Assembly (NCBI RefSeq): GCF_016907455.1
Contig: NZ_JAFBCB010000001.1
Span: forward strand, 62,001 to 126,000
DNA from: Brachybacterium muris
GTDB lineage: Bacteria > Actinomycetota > Actinomycetes > Actinomycetales > Dermabacteraceae
Length of the DNA stretch: 64,000 nucleotides
Direction: 5' to 3'
The position numbers were made by a program, and so were the translations under genes. Below, piece by piece: positions 17,662 to 27,319 of this stretch (positions within the stretch are counted from its first letter, which is position 1; every line of letters starts with the position of its first letter). The notes under the pieces are model-generated. The model was not told the origin of the DNA. It made no database searches and saw only the letters and a program-made list of their open reading frames with translations.

Positions 17662-19098
17662 GTGAGTTCCGCCGCCCATCCCGCCGCTCAGCCCCCGGTG
17701 CGGCGCAAGCCCCTGCTCGCCGTCCTCCTCGCCCCGCTGTTCATGGCGCTCGTGGCCGTGAGCGTCATCAACGTGGCGCTGACCGCCATCGGCGAGAGCC
17801 TGGACGCGACCTCCGGCGGCCTGCAGTGGGTGATCTCCGGGTACGCCCTCGCCTTCGGCATGCTGCTAGTGCCGGCCGGGCGCGCGGGCGATGCCACCGG
17901 CAGGCGCCGCATGCTCGTGATCGGCATCGGGATCTTCACCCTGGGCTCCCTGCTCTCCGGCTTCGCGCCCAGTGTGGAGATCCTCAACGTCTCCCGCATT
18001 CTGCAGGGCATCGGCTCCGGCCTGCTGAATCCGCAGACGGTGGGCCTGATCCAGCAGCACTTCCGCGGCCAGGACCGCGCCCGCGCCTTCGCGCTGCTGG
18101 CCACCACCGTGGCCGTCGCCACCGCCGTGGGACCTGTGATCGGCGGCCTGCTGATCCAGATCCTCGGCCCCGACCAGGGCTGGCGCTGGATGTTCTTCAT
18201 GAACGTGCCCATCGGCATCCTCGCCATCGCCGGGGCCTTCCGCTACCTGCCCGACGACCGTGCCGCCCGCACCGGCAAGCGCGCCGACCTCGACCCCGTC
18301 GGCACGATCCTGCTGTCCATCGCGATCCTGCTGATCATGCTGCCGTTCCTGGAACGCGGCGTGAGCACCCTGGTGTGGCTCGCATTCCCCCTGGGCCTGG
18401 TGCTGGTGGGTGCCTGGTGGGCCTGGGAGCAGCGCTACAAGCACAAGGGCCGACCCCCGATGGTGGACCCCGCCATCTTCTCCAACAAGGCCTTCCGCAA
18501 CGGCATCCTCATCGTCTCGGTGTACTTCGTGGGCTCCACCAGCATCTGGATCATCGTGCCGCTGTACCTGCAGATGCACCTCGACCACACCGCCTTCGAG
18601 GCATCCCTGCTGGGCCTGCCCTCCGCTCTCGCCGCCGCCGTCTCCTCCCAGATCGCCGGCCGCTACGTGCTCACCCTGGGCCGCCGCATGGTGATCATCG
18701 GCTTCGCCGTCGCCTTCGTGGGCCTGCTGGGCACCGCCCTGCTGGCCGGACCCGTCGAATCCGGTGCCGTCAGCTTCTGGATGCTCGCTCTGCCGCTGAC
18801 CCTGATGGGCCTCAGCAACGGCATGACCATCTCCCCGAACCAGACCCTCACCCTGAACTCCGTGGACCCCCGCTACGGCGGCGTCGCCGGCGGCATCCTG
18901 CAGCTGGGCCAGCGCGTTGGCGCGGCACTGGGCACCGCGATGATCCCCGGCATCATCTTCTCCCTCACCGAGTCCGGCACCGAATGGCTCGAGGCCTTCA
19001 CCATCGCCCTGGTGTTCATCATGGTGCTCACCCTGGCCGCGATGGGTGTGAGCGTCCTTGACCGAGCGCGGGAGAAGTCCCAGCCCGGAGCGACATGA
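17662..19098 (+). CDS. MFS multidrug transporter, DHA2 (EmrB/QacA-like)
   Basis: 478 residues with about 14 hydrophobic segments. The motif-A-like loop GRAGDATGRRRML between the second and third segments and the motif-C-like region VATAVGPVIGGLL mark proton-driven drug exporters. GTG at 17662 follows a TATCCT -10 box at six bases. The stop overlaps the start of the next gene (ATGA), so the pump and a membrane-anchored protein of unknown function are probably one transcript. Substrate unknown. Confidence 0.88.
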   Translation: MSSAAHPAAQPPVRRKPLLAVLLAPLFMALVAVSVINVALTAIGESLDATSGGLQWVISGYALAFGMLLVPAGRAGDATGRRRMLVIGIGIFTLGSLLSGFAPSVEILNVSRILQGIGSGLLNPQTVGLIQQHFRGQDRARAFALLATTVAVATAVGPVIGGLLIQILGPDQGWRWMFFMNVPIGILAIAGAFRYLPDDRAARTGKRADLDPVGTILLSIAILLIMLPFLERGVSTLVWLAFPLGLVLVGAWWAWEQRYKHKGRPPMVDPAIFSNKAFRNGILIVSVYFVGSTSIWIIVPLYLQMHLDHTAFEASLLGLPSALAAAVSSQIAGRYVLTLGRRMVIIGFAVAFVGLLGTALLAGPVESGAVSFWMLALPLTLMGLSNGMTISPNQTLTLNSVDPRYGGVAGGILQLGQRVGAALGTAMIPGIIFSLTESGTEWLEAFTIALVFIMVLTLAAMGVSVLDRAREKSQPGAT

Positions 19099-20729
19099 GG
19101 AGGCGTCGGCCGCAGCACCAGGCGCGCGTCATCCCCACCGGCTGGGACGACGAGAACGCCCCCGCGACCGACGACACCGCCCTCGACACCGCCCTCGACC
19201 CTCCTCGCCCTACCGCCCGTCGCCCTGCACCCGACGCGACCCATCCCGACCCTCGCGCGCCCCAACCCGACCTCCGCGCGACCCATCCCGACCCCCGCGC
19301 GAGCCATCCCGACCCCCGCGCGACCCATCCCGACCCCCGCGCGACCCATCCCGACCCCCGCGCGACCCATCCCTCACCAGTGGAGCGAAATGGTCGCTTC
19401 AACGGCCAGAAGAAACCTTTTCGCTCCACTCATGTCGGTCCAGGGAGCGCTTCCGGCTCCGGCGGTACCCCGGGACAATCGGAGCGCCCCGGCAGCCCCG
19501 CCGGCCCCGAGGGGCGGTGGCCGCGCAGCAGAAGCCCGCGCCGGCGCACCCTCGCGATCGTGGGCACCCTGGCGCTGATCATCGGTGCCGTGCTGGTGCT
19601 GCCGTCGTTCGTGTTCGTCGACTCCCCGGAGAGGGCCGCCCGCGAGTACCTCGATGCGCTGGTGGAGGGCGACGTCGAGGTGCTCACCGCCCACTCGGAG
19701 AGCCTCCGGGGTGCCACCGGCGCCACGCTCGCCGGCCCGATCTACCAGGCCGCCCAGGATCGCGTGACCAGCTACCGGATCAACGCGGTGGAAGCATCGG
19801 ACACCGCGGCCACAGTGCAGGTCACCCTGGACGCCGGCCCCGAGCAGAAGCAGACCGAGCTCGCCCTCACCGCGCACTCCGCCGGCCCCTTCGCGCCCGT
19901 GGACTGGCGTGTGGATCCCGTTCCCCTGACCAGCGCACTGGTGACGTATCCGCTGGGCACCCTCGAGATCCTGGTCAACGGGTTCGCGCTCCCCATCGCG
20001 GATCTGACCCCGCAGATCGATGACATGGGGCAGCCGACGGTGTCGATCGCCCTGCTCCCTGGCACGTACGAGATCGCGATGCCGGACGCCGGCGAGTACC
20101 TGGACCCGATCGCGGCCACCGTCACCGCACCGGCGCAGCTGACCATCCGGGGACCCCGGCTCGGGGAGACCGGCTATGGCCTGAGCGAGCTGGGGCACCA
20201 GTACGTGATCGACGAGATCGTCCGCCAGCTGGAGGAGTGCCTGTCCACCCATGCGGACCCGTTGGGCGGATGCGAGGTCCAGTACCCCGTCGAGGAGTTG
20301 CCGCTCGACGAGGGCACGGCAGTGCTGGAGAACGACGGGGACACCGACGCGCTGGAATCGGACGAGGTCCCCGAGATCCCACGAGGCCTCGCGGATGATC
20401 TGCTGCCACCCGGCGCCGAGGTAGAGGCGCGAGTGGCGACCGTGCCGCAGCTCGTGGTGTTCCCCGCCCCGTACGGGACGTACGAGGCGTACGGCTTCGA
20501 CGGGGAGCTCGAGGTCATCACGGAGCCTGGCCTGTCGGGGGAGGCGCCGGAGGTCACGAAAGTCCCCTTCGGCGTGATCGCGTCGGTGGTGCCGCACACC
20601 CCGGGGGAGCCGCCGCAAGTGATGCTGGCGGATCCGAGCACGGGCCTGGTGTACGACGTGTGCATCGAGGCAGAGACCGGCCGCGCCTCCGCCGCCGTGC
20701 GGGAGCCTGGCACCGATGAGGCGTGCTGA
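19095..20729 (+). CDS. Membrane-anchored extracytoplasmic protein with Pro/Asp-rich heptad repeats
   Basis: 544 residues, function not recognised. Residues 1-50 are hydrophilic; residues about 50-95 hold six or seven copies of a 7-residue repeat (ATHPDPR and variants), encoded by a 21-bp DNA repeat at about 19240-19375. A single membrane helix follows (LAIVGTLALIIGAVLVLPSF, about residues 152-172), so the cytoplasmic part is repeat-rich and about 370 residues lie outside. The first outside segment (SPERAAREYLDALVEGDVEVL) resembles DUF4878/lumazine-like folds of other actinobacterial membrane proteins, but this is weak. Two C-terminal cysteines. Overlaps the MFS gene by ATGA. A hairpin with AGTGGAGCGAAA arms lies inside the coding sequence. 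Confidence 0.7.
   Translation: MRRRRPQHQARVIPTGWDDENAPATDDTALDTALDPPRPTARRPAPDATHPDPRAPQPDLRATHPDPRASHPDPRATHPDPRATHPDPRATHPSPVERNGRFNGQKKPFRSTHVGPGSASGSGGTPGQSERPGSPAGPEGRWPRSRSPRRRTLAIVGTLALIIGAVLVLPSFVFVDSPERAAREYLDALVEGDVEVLTAHSESLRGATGATLAGPIYQAAQDRVTSYRINAVEASDTAATVQVTLDAGPEQKQTELALTAHSAGPFAPVDWRVDPVPLTSALVTYPLGTLEILVNGFALPIADLTPQIDDMGQPTVSIALLPGTYEIAMPDAGEYLDPIAATVTAPAQLTIRGPRLGETGYGLSELGHQYVIDEIVRQLEECLSTHADPLGGCEVQYPVEELPLDEGTAVLENDGDTDALESDEVPEIPRGLADDLLPPGAEVEARVATVPQLVVFPAPYGTYEAYGFDGELEVITEPGLSGEAPEVTKVPFGVIASVVPHTPGEPPQVMLADPSTGLVYDVCIEAETGRASAAVREPGTDEAC
19240..19378 (+). repeat. 21-bp in-frame tandem repeat
   Basis: About six units of GCGACCCATCCCGACCCCC plus two bases, slightly divergent at the left edge and nearly identical at the right, encoding the ATHPDPR repeats. 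Copy-number change would keep the frame. Confidence 0.85.
19379..19431. repeat. Palindrome inside coding sequence
   Basis: AGTGGAGCGAAA at 19379-19390 pairs with TTTCGCTCCACT at 19420-19431 across a 29-base loop. The outer AGTGGA...TCCACTCA is shared with the intergenic palindrome family, but the inner arms differ. It directly follows the 21-bp repeats and looks like an insertion into the gene that kept the frame. Confidence 0.6.
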
Positions 20730-20828
20730 GCGATGGCGAGTGCTGAGAAACGGCGACTGCTGCACCACGAGGGGTCTCGCCCGCGGTGCGGTGAATGACA
20801 ATGATGTCATTCCGAATTACTCCCGTGA

Positions 20829-22118
<1,290 letters not shown>

Positions 22119-22136
22119 CGCCCGCCTGCACGGATC

Positions 22137-22196
22137 GGTGAGTGGACGCTGGTGGCTGTTTCCTCGCTCTTCTGCAGCCACTGAGGTCCACTCACC
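22137..22196. repeat. REP-like palindrome, copy A
   Basis: Arms GAGTGGACGCTGGTGGCTG and CAGCCACTGAGGTCCACTC with a short loop, 19 bp after the rpf stop and before the convergent tetR gene. Member of the family also found at 24634, 25944, 34904 and 43740. May also end transcription. Confidence 0.85.
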
Positions 22197-22247
22197 AGAG
22201 CGTCAGCCCCGGGCCTAGACCAGTTTCTTTGCCCGTTCACCGGAGCG

Positions 22248-22787
22248 TCAGCCCCGGCCCAGCTCCAGCAGGTGGTCCACCACCGGCAGCAGCTCCTCCA
22301 CGGCCACCTGTGCCACCTCGGTGGACAGCGATCCGCCGGTGAGCGCCGCATCGAAGTAGAGGCCGTCACCGATCAGCAAGATCGCGTGGGCGATCGCGGG
22401 GGAGTCCACCTCCTCGCGGATCAGCGCCAGCCACGCATCACGGGCACGCGCCATCGTTGCCCGGGCCTCGGGATGGGACTCCTGGGCGAGCTGCGAGACC
22501 GCCACCAGGGCCCGGTCCAGCGCGGAATCGGTCCACACCGAGGTGCGCACGTAGTAGCGGGAGGGCCCGTCGTCGGCCGAGCGCATCGCCTCGAGGTCCT
22601 CGGCCATCAGGGCCTCGAGCCGCTCGATCAGGCCCTCGGCCAGGGCTTCCTTGGACTTGAAGTGGTACAGCAGCCCGCCCTTGGACACCCCCGCGCGGGC
22701 TGCGACCGCCTCCAGCGTGGTGGCGCGCTGGCCCTCCTCCAGGAGCATCGCCTGGTAGGCATCGAGCACGGCATCGCGAGCGGTCAT
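22248..22787 (-). CDS. TetR-family transcriptional repressor
   Basis: 179 residues from ATG 22787 (MTARDAVLDAYQAMLL). The helix-turn-helix TLEAVAARAGVSKGGLLYHF is typical of TetR proteins; the C-terminal helical ligand-binding domain ends LLPVVDHLLELGRG. A TACGGT -10-like box (22795-22800 on the minus strand) ends seven bases before this ATG, which supports it over the start 19 codons upstream. Divergent from a DHA2 exporter, with a palindromic operator between them; so it very likely represses the exporter and itself. Confidence 0.9.
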   Translation of the reverse strand: MTARDAVLDAYQAMLLEEGQRATTLEAVAARAGVSKGGLLYHFKSKEALAEGLIERLEALMAEDLEAMRSADDGPSRYYVRTSVWTDSALDRALVAVSQLAQESHPEARATMARARDAWLALIREEVDSPAIAHAILLIGDGLYFDAALTGGSLSTEVAQVAVEELLPVVDHLLELGRG

Positions 22788-22869
22788 GGGATCCACCGTA
22801 CTGGCATGGCCGCGAGCCGTCGGAGCATCTGCCACGCCCATCACAGGCGGTCCGGCGGGGATTGACTGT

Positions 22870-22883
22870 ACCGTCTGGACGGT
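22870..22883. promoter_or_regulatory. Probable TetR operator
   Basis: Perfect inverted repeat ACCGTC-TG-GACGGT in the divergent tetR-exporter region, of the kind bound by many TetR/AcrR repressors. Only candidate operator in the gap. Confidence 0.75.
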
Positions 22884-23008
22884 TTAGCTTCGGTGGGGTC
22901 GGTCCCTCACCACGAGCTACCGCCCCCTGCCTGTCGATCAGCTGGTCCGGCGCCCCACGCCGTCGACCGCCCCGCCCCGCCCCTGCACGTCCCACCCCGG
23001 AGGTCCCT

Positions 23009-24532
23009 GTGCTGCCCGCCCCCGCCCGCACCGCCACCACGCGCCACGACAGGCCGGGCGCGCGCTGGTGGGCGCTCGCGGTGCTGATGCTGCCGGTGCT
23101 GCTGGTGGCCGTGGACAACACCGTGCTCGCCTTCGCCCTGCCCGCCATCTCCGAGGCCCTCGCCCCCACCGGCCAGCAGCTGCTGTGGATCGTGGACGTG
23201 TACCCGCTGGTCCTCGCAGGGCTCCTGGTCCCGATGGGCAGCTTCGGTGACCGCATCGGCCGCCGGCGCATGCTGCTGATCGGTGGCACCGGCTTCACCG
23301 TGATCTCCGCGCTCGCCGCGTTCTCACCGGACGCCACCACCCTCATCGCCGCCCGCGCCCTGATGGGCTTCTTCGGCGCGATGCTGATGCCCGCCACCCT
23401 CTCCCTGATCCGCAACATCTTCACCGACGCCACCGAGCGCCGCACCGCTATCGCCATCTGGGCGGCCGGGTTCTCCGGCGGCGCGGCCCTGGGCCCCATC
23501 GTGGGCGGATTCCTGCTGGAGCACTTCGCCTGGGGCTCCGTGTTCCTGCTGGCCGTACCGGTGATGCTGCCGCTGCTGATCCTGGGCCCGATCCTGATCC
23601 CCGAGTCCAAGGACCCCGCCCCCGGCCCCGTGGACCCGGTCAGTGTGCTGTTGGCCCTTTCCACCATGACCCCGCTGGTGTATGCGATCAAGACCTTCGC
23701 CACTTCCGGCGCCACCCCCATGGCGATCACCGCCGCGACCGTGTCTGTCCTGTCAGGCATCGCCTTCGTTCGCCGACAGCTGCGCCGCCCCGAGCCGATG
23801 CTGGACGTCACCCTGTTCACCCGGCCCGTGTTCACCGGCGCCGTCTCCGCGAACCTGCTCAGCGTGTTCTCCCTGGTGGGCTTCCTGTACTTCATCTCCC
23901 AGCACCTGCAGCTGGTCTCGGGGCGCAGCCCCATGGAGGCCGGCCTGGTGCTGCTGCCCGGACTGCTGGTCACGATCATCGCCGGCCTCGCGGTGGTGCG
24001 CCTGGTGCGGCACGTCTCCCCGGCCACCATCGTCACCGGGGGCCTGCTGCTGAACGCGGTGGCCTTCACCATCGCCGCCGTCACCGGCTCCTGGGGCTCG
24101 GACCTGATGCTGCTGATCGCCTTCGCCCTGCTGGGCGCCGGCGTGGGCGGAGCCGAGACCATCAGCAACGACCTGATCCTCTCCGCGGTACCCGCCGAGA
24201 AGGCCGGCGCCGCCTCGGCCATCTCCGAGACCGCCTACGAGACCGGTGCCGTGCTGGGCACCGCCGTGCTGGGCAGTCTGCTGAACGCCGCCTACCGCAG
24301 CCGCGTACAGCTGCCCACCGGCCTCTCGCCTGCGCAGGAGGCCGCCGCCTCGGAGACCCTGGGCGGCGCGACGGCCGTGGCCGCGGGCCTGCCCGAGCAG
24401 ATCGCCGGGCCGATGCTGGACAGCGCCCGCCACGCCTTCGACTCCGGCGTGGTGATCACCAGCGGCATTGGCGCAGCACTCATGGTGCTCGCCGCGATCA
24501 TCGCCCGCCGTACCCTGCGCGGGGCGGCCTGA
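23009..24532 (+). CDS. MFS multidrug transporter, DHA2 (SmvA/EmrB-like)
   Basis: 507 residues, about 14 membrane segments. LVAVDNTVLAFALPAI in the first helix and GSFGDRIGRRRMLLIG (motif A) identify a DHA2 drug:H+ antiporter; GGAALGPIVGGFLLEHF is the motif-C-like region. GTG at 23009 is preferred because GGAGG ends six bases upstream; an open frame extends back to 22862 but would place the operator in coding sequence. Probably derepressed when the neighbouring TetR protein binds a toxic ligand such as a quaternary ammonium compound; ligand is inference. Confidence 0.9.
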   Translation: MLPAPARTATTRHDRPGARWWALAVLMLPVLLVAVDNTVLAFALPAISEALAPTGQQLLWIVDVYPLVLAGLLVPMGSFGDRIGRRRMLLIGGTGFTVISALAAFSPDATTLIAARALMGFFGAMLMPATLSLIRNIFTDATERRTAIAIWAAGFSGGAALGPIVGGFLLEHFAWGSVFLLAVPVMLPLLILGPILIPESKDPAPGPVDPVSVLLALSTMTPLVYAIKTFATSGATPMAITAATVSVLSGIAFVRRQLRRPEPMLDVTLFTRPVFTGAVSANLLSVFSLVGFLYFISQHLQLVSGRSPMEAGLVLLPGLLVTIIAGLAVVRLVRHVSPATIVTGGLLLNAVAFTIAAVTGSWGSDLMLLIAFALLGAGVGGAETISNDLILSAVPAEKAGAASAISETAYETGAVLGTAVLGSLLNAAYRSRVQLPTGLSPAQEAAASETLGGATAVAAGLPEQIAGPMLDSARHAFDSGVVITSGIGAALMVLAAIIARRTLRGAA

Positions 24533-24633
24533 GCCGGTCGCCGGGGACCCCCCGGGGCGGGGATGAGGGCGCCTAGAAGCCGAGTAGTGACGTCCGTGGT
24601 GGGTCTGTCGCTGTTCGACGGACAAGCAGCACC

Positions 24634-24692
24634 GGTGAGTGGACGCTGGTGGCTGCTTCTGGGGCGTTTATCAGCCACTGCGGTCCACTCAA
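24634..24692. repeat. REP-like palindrome, copy B
   Basis: GGTGAGTGGACGCTGGTGG arm with a partner ending GGTCCACTCA. Extended similarity to copy C also covers about 20 bp upstream (TCGACGG.C.AGCAGCACC). Lies between the DHA2 gene and the DUF559-type gene. Confidence 0.85.
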
Positions 24693-24935
24693 CGGCAGAT
24701 CGGCGGGGCGGGAGGCGGCGGGGTGGGAGACCGCGAGGCGGGGGACGGCGAGGTGGGCGTCGGCGGGGTGCGGGACGGAGGGGCGCGCTTCGGGGCGGTG
24801 GGAGCGAGGCACACAGCGTCGACCCGCTACGGGCCCGAAGCAGCTGAGTTCCTCTGAGTTCCTCCCCATCGCCACATCGTCCACAGAACGCAGTGAAGGC
24901 GAGGCGCGGAGAGAAAGCGCCTCGACACTCGACCT

Positions 24936-25868
24936 ATGACAGCTGCGCATCAGCTCAACCCGCTGAGCCTCCCCGGTCCCGTGTTCACCTTCAGCGAGGC
25001 TCTCGAGGTGGGGATGACCCGTGGCAAGCTGCGAGGACCAGGATTCACCAAGCTCCGCCATGGCCTCTTCGCGACAGCTGACGCCGAGTACACCGATGTG
25101 GATATCGTCCGTGCGCTGTGCCGGCAGGACCCGCACGCTGTGGTGGTCGGGCCGACGGCTGCCCGGATGCTCGCGATCCCAGTACCCCGATCCTTGCAGG
25201 TGAGGCCGCTGCACCTGGCGACATCTCCGCAGCGTCGGCCCCGGCCTGATGCTCTGCTGCGATGGTCCCGACGCAGCTTCGCCCCCGCGGACATCATGCA
25301 GATCGACGGGGTGAGACTCACGACGAGGGTGCGCACGTGGGCAGACCTCGGGGAGCACCTCTCGGTATGGGGCCTCGTAGTTGCCGCCGATCACTTGGTG
25401 CGCATTCCACGACCGCGTATCGAGAGGCGCACAAAGGCGTACGCCACGGTCGAGATGCTCGCAAAGGCGGCAGACTCCTCGCTTCGCGCGGCCACGCGAC
25501 TGCGCGAGGCTCTGCCTCTGGTCAGAGTCGGATCGGACTCCCCGATGGAGACGAGGTTGCGTCTGCACTGTCATGCTGCTGGGCTCCCGGAACCCGAGCT
25601 GAACCCGTCGCTCCTGGTGCCCGGCACTCACGTGCGGCATGAGCCCGACCTGCTGTGGAGGGATCACGGCGTGAGTGTCCAGTACGACAGCGCCGTCCAC
25701 CGCACACCGGAGCAGCAGGTGAAGGACATCCGCCGCGCTGAGCGTGCGCGGCAGCTGGGCCTTCACGAAGTGATCATCACCCAGGCAGACATGCACGACG
25801 ATGGACAGAGCGCGGTGGACCGCATCGGCGAAGCACTCCACGAGAGCACCCGGAAGCAGACGGGGTAG
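24936..25868 (+). CDS. DUF559/Vsr-like nuclease-fold protein
   Basis: 310 residues. The N-terminal half resembles the winged-helix (AbiEi-like) region common in actinobacterial homologues (LEVGMTRGKLRGPGFTKLRHGLF); the C-terminal half has the PD-(D/E)xK pattern of DUF559: an acidic residue in SPMETRLRLHC, then HEPDLLWRDHGVSVQYDS. No partner toxin gene is next to it. A GACACT -10-like sequence ends six bases before the ATG. Two copies of the same palindrome (B and C) bracket it in the same orientation, about 1.3 kb apart. Nuclease activity is inferred from fold motifs only. Confidence 0.65.
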   Translation: MTAAHQLNPLSLPGPVFTFSEALEVGMTRGKLRGPGFTKLRHGLFATADAEYTDVDIVRALCRQDPHAVVVGPTAARMLAIPVPRSLQVRPLHLATSPQRRPRPDALLRWSRRSFAPADIMQIDGVRLTTRVRTWADLGEHLSVWGLVVAADHLVRIPRPRIERRTKAYATVEMLAKAADSSLRAATRLREALPLVRVGSDSPMETRLRLHCHAAGLPEPELNPSLLVPGTHVRHEPDLLWRDHGVSVQYDSAVHRTPEQQVKDIRRAERARQLGLHEVIITQADMHDDGQSAVDRIGEALHESTRKQTG

Positions 25869-25943
25869 ATCCAGTACGGGCCAGGCGCTCAGTCGAGATC
25901 CTCGACGCTGCTGGGCGCCGGTGCTCGACGGGCCAGCAGCACC

Positions 25944-26003
25944 GGTGAGTGGACCCTGGTGGCTGCGGAACGGGTCCAGAATAGCCACTGGCGTCCACTC
26001 ACC
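25944..26003. repeat. REP-like palindrome, copy C
   Basis: Arms GAGTGGACCCTGGTGGCTG and ATAGCCACTGGCGTCCACTC. Direct relative of copy B, including the upstream AGCAGCACC extension. Sits 75 bp after the DUF559-type stop. Confidence 0.85.
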
Positions 26004-26047
26004 AGGGTGTGTGAGTGGCATCTGGGGAGAGGCTGAGGGTGTGAGGA

Positions 26048-26082
26048 GCTAAGGGGCTAAGGGGCTAAGGCGCTGAGGCGCT
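26048..26082 (+). repeat. Short tandem repeats before metF
   Basis: Units of GGGGCTAA and CGCTGAGG repeated three and two times. Low-complexity spacer; no function visible. Confidence 0.6.
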
Positions 26083-26105
26083 GGGGCCCGAGTAGTGGCG
26101 CCCGC

Positions 26106-26151
26106 GTGAACCCGCGTGAATCCCCGAGGCGCCGCTGACGCGGGGGTTCAC
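26106..26151. other. Hairpin upstream of metF
   Basis: GTGAACCCGCGT at 26106-26117 pairs with ACGCGGGGGTTCAC at 26138-26151 (two-base bulge). It lies 50 bp before the metF start and could be a terminator for the upstream unit or a regulatory element. I see no SAM, SAH or cobalamin riboswitch consensus here. Confidence 0.5.
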
Positions 26152-26203
26152 AGGCGCTCATCTTTCTTCCACCCGCCGCAGGTGCCGCCCTAGTTTCGCG
26201 GGC

Positions 26204-27319
26204 ATGCCACCGATCAGCCTCGTCTCACCGCCCGCTACCGCCCCGCCGACCGGGCGCGCCGCCACCGCTCCGTCTGCGACCGGTACTCGCCCGGTCCGGC
26301 CCTCCCGTGATCCCGTCGGGCAGCGCTCGCCGTCGGCCGCCACACTCCCGGACCCCACGGAGCACCTGCCCGCCCCGTCCCCGCGCCGCCGCCCGGCGCT
26401 CAGCTACGAACTGTTCCCCGCCCGCACGGGCTCCTCCTTCGAGCGTCTCCAGCAGACCGTCGCGCAGTTGGAGCACACCGCCCCCGACTACGTCTCGGTC
26501 ACCTCCCGCACCGGCTACCAGAACTTCGCCCGGGTGCTCGAGCTCACCGACCACGTGCTCGAGCACACCCGCCTGCGCCCCCTGGTGCACCTGACCAGCG
26601 TCGGGGCCCGCCGGGAGCACCTGGTCGCCGCCATCGAGGCCCTGCTGGACCGCGGCGTGCGCGGCATCCTCGCCCTACGCGGCGACGTGCCGGAGGGCCA
26701 CGTGCCCGAGGACGACGAGTTCCCCTTCGCCCGCTACCTGGTGGAGCTGATCCGCGAGGTGGAGCGCGACCGCAGCGCCCTGCTGGCCGGCGGACGCCTC
26801 GCGATCGGCGTGGCCGCCTACCCGGTGCGCCACCCCGAATCACCCACCCGGCAGCACGACGTGGAGGTGCTGGTTTCCAAGGCCCGCTCCGGTGCCGACT
26901 TCGCGATCACCCAGGTGTTCTTCGACCCGGCCGACTACTGCGATCTCGTGACCCGGGCCCGCCGCGCGGGTGTGGAGATCCCGCTGGTGCCCGGGTTCAT
27001 CCCCGCCACCGACCCCAAGCGCCTGCACCGCCTGGCCGAGCTGTCCGGTGTGCACGCACCCCGCGAGCTGCTGCACGCCCTGGAGTGTGCGGCCGACGAC
27101 GCCGAACGCCGACGCATCGGCACCCGCTTCACCGTGGACCTGATCCGCGGGGTGCTCGACGCCGGAGCGCCCGGCCTGCACCTGTACACCTTCAACCGCC
27201 ACGCCGAGGCCCTCGACGTGCTCGACGCCCTGGACCTGGACCGCTGGTCCACCGCCGGCACCCCCGATCCTGGCACCCCCGATCCCGCCGCCACCCCGCA
27301 CCAAGGAGACCCCCGATGA
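26204..27319 (+). CDS. metF: 5,10-methylenetetrahydrofolate reductase
   Basis: 371 residues. After a Pro/Ala/Thr-rich N-terminal extension of about 60 residues, the flavin-dependent TIM barrel begins LSYELFPARTG (general-acid Glu region), with DYVSVTSRTG, ILALRGDVP, FAITQVFFD and GLHLYTFNR as family landmarks. Makes 5-methyl-THF for methionine synthesis. A TAGTTT -10-like box ends seven bases before the ATG at 26204, so the extension may be real. Its stop overlaps the metE start (ATGA), which fits coupled production of methyl donor and methyl acceptor enzymes. Confidence 0.92.
   Translation: MPPISLVSPPATAPPTGRAATAPSATGTRPVRPSRDPVGQRSPSAATLPDPTEHLPAPSPRRRPALSYELFPARTGSSFERLQQTVAQLEHTAPDYVSVTSRTGYQNFARVLELTDHVLEHTRLRPLVHLTSVGARREHLVAAIEALLDRGVRGILALRGDVPEGHVPEDDEFPFARYLVELIREVERDRSALLAGGRLAIGVAAYPVRHPESPTRQHDVEVLVSKARSGADFAITQVFFDPADYCDLVTRARRAGVEIPLVPGFIPATDPKRLHRLAELSGVHAPRELLHALECAADDAERRRIGTRFTVDLIRGVLDAGAPGLHLYTFNRHAEALDVLDALDLDRWSTAGTPDPGTPDPAATPHQGDPR

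Noticed and set aside
26040..26200. SAM or cobalamin riboswitch before metF
   Set aside because: Only a hairpin and short tandem repeats are seen; no conserved riboswitch core that I can recognise.
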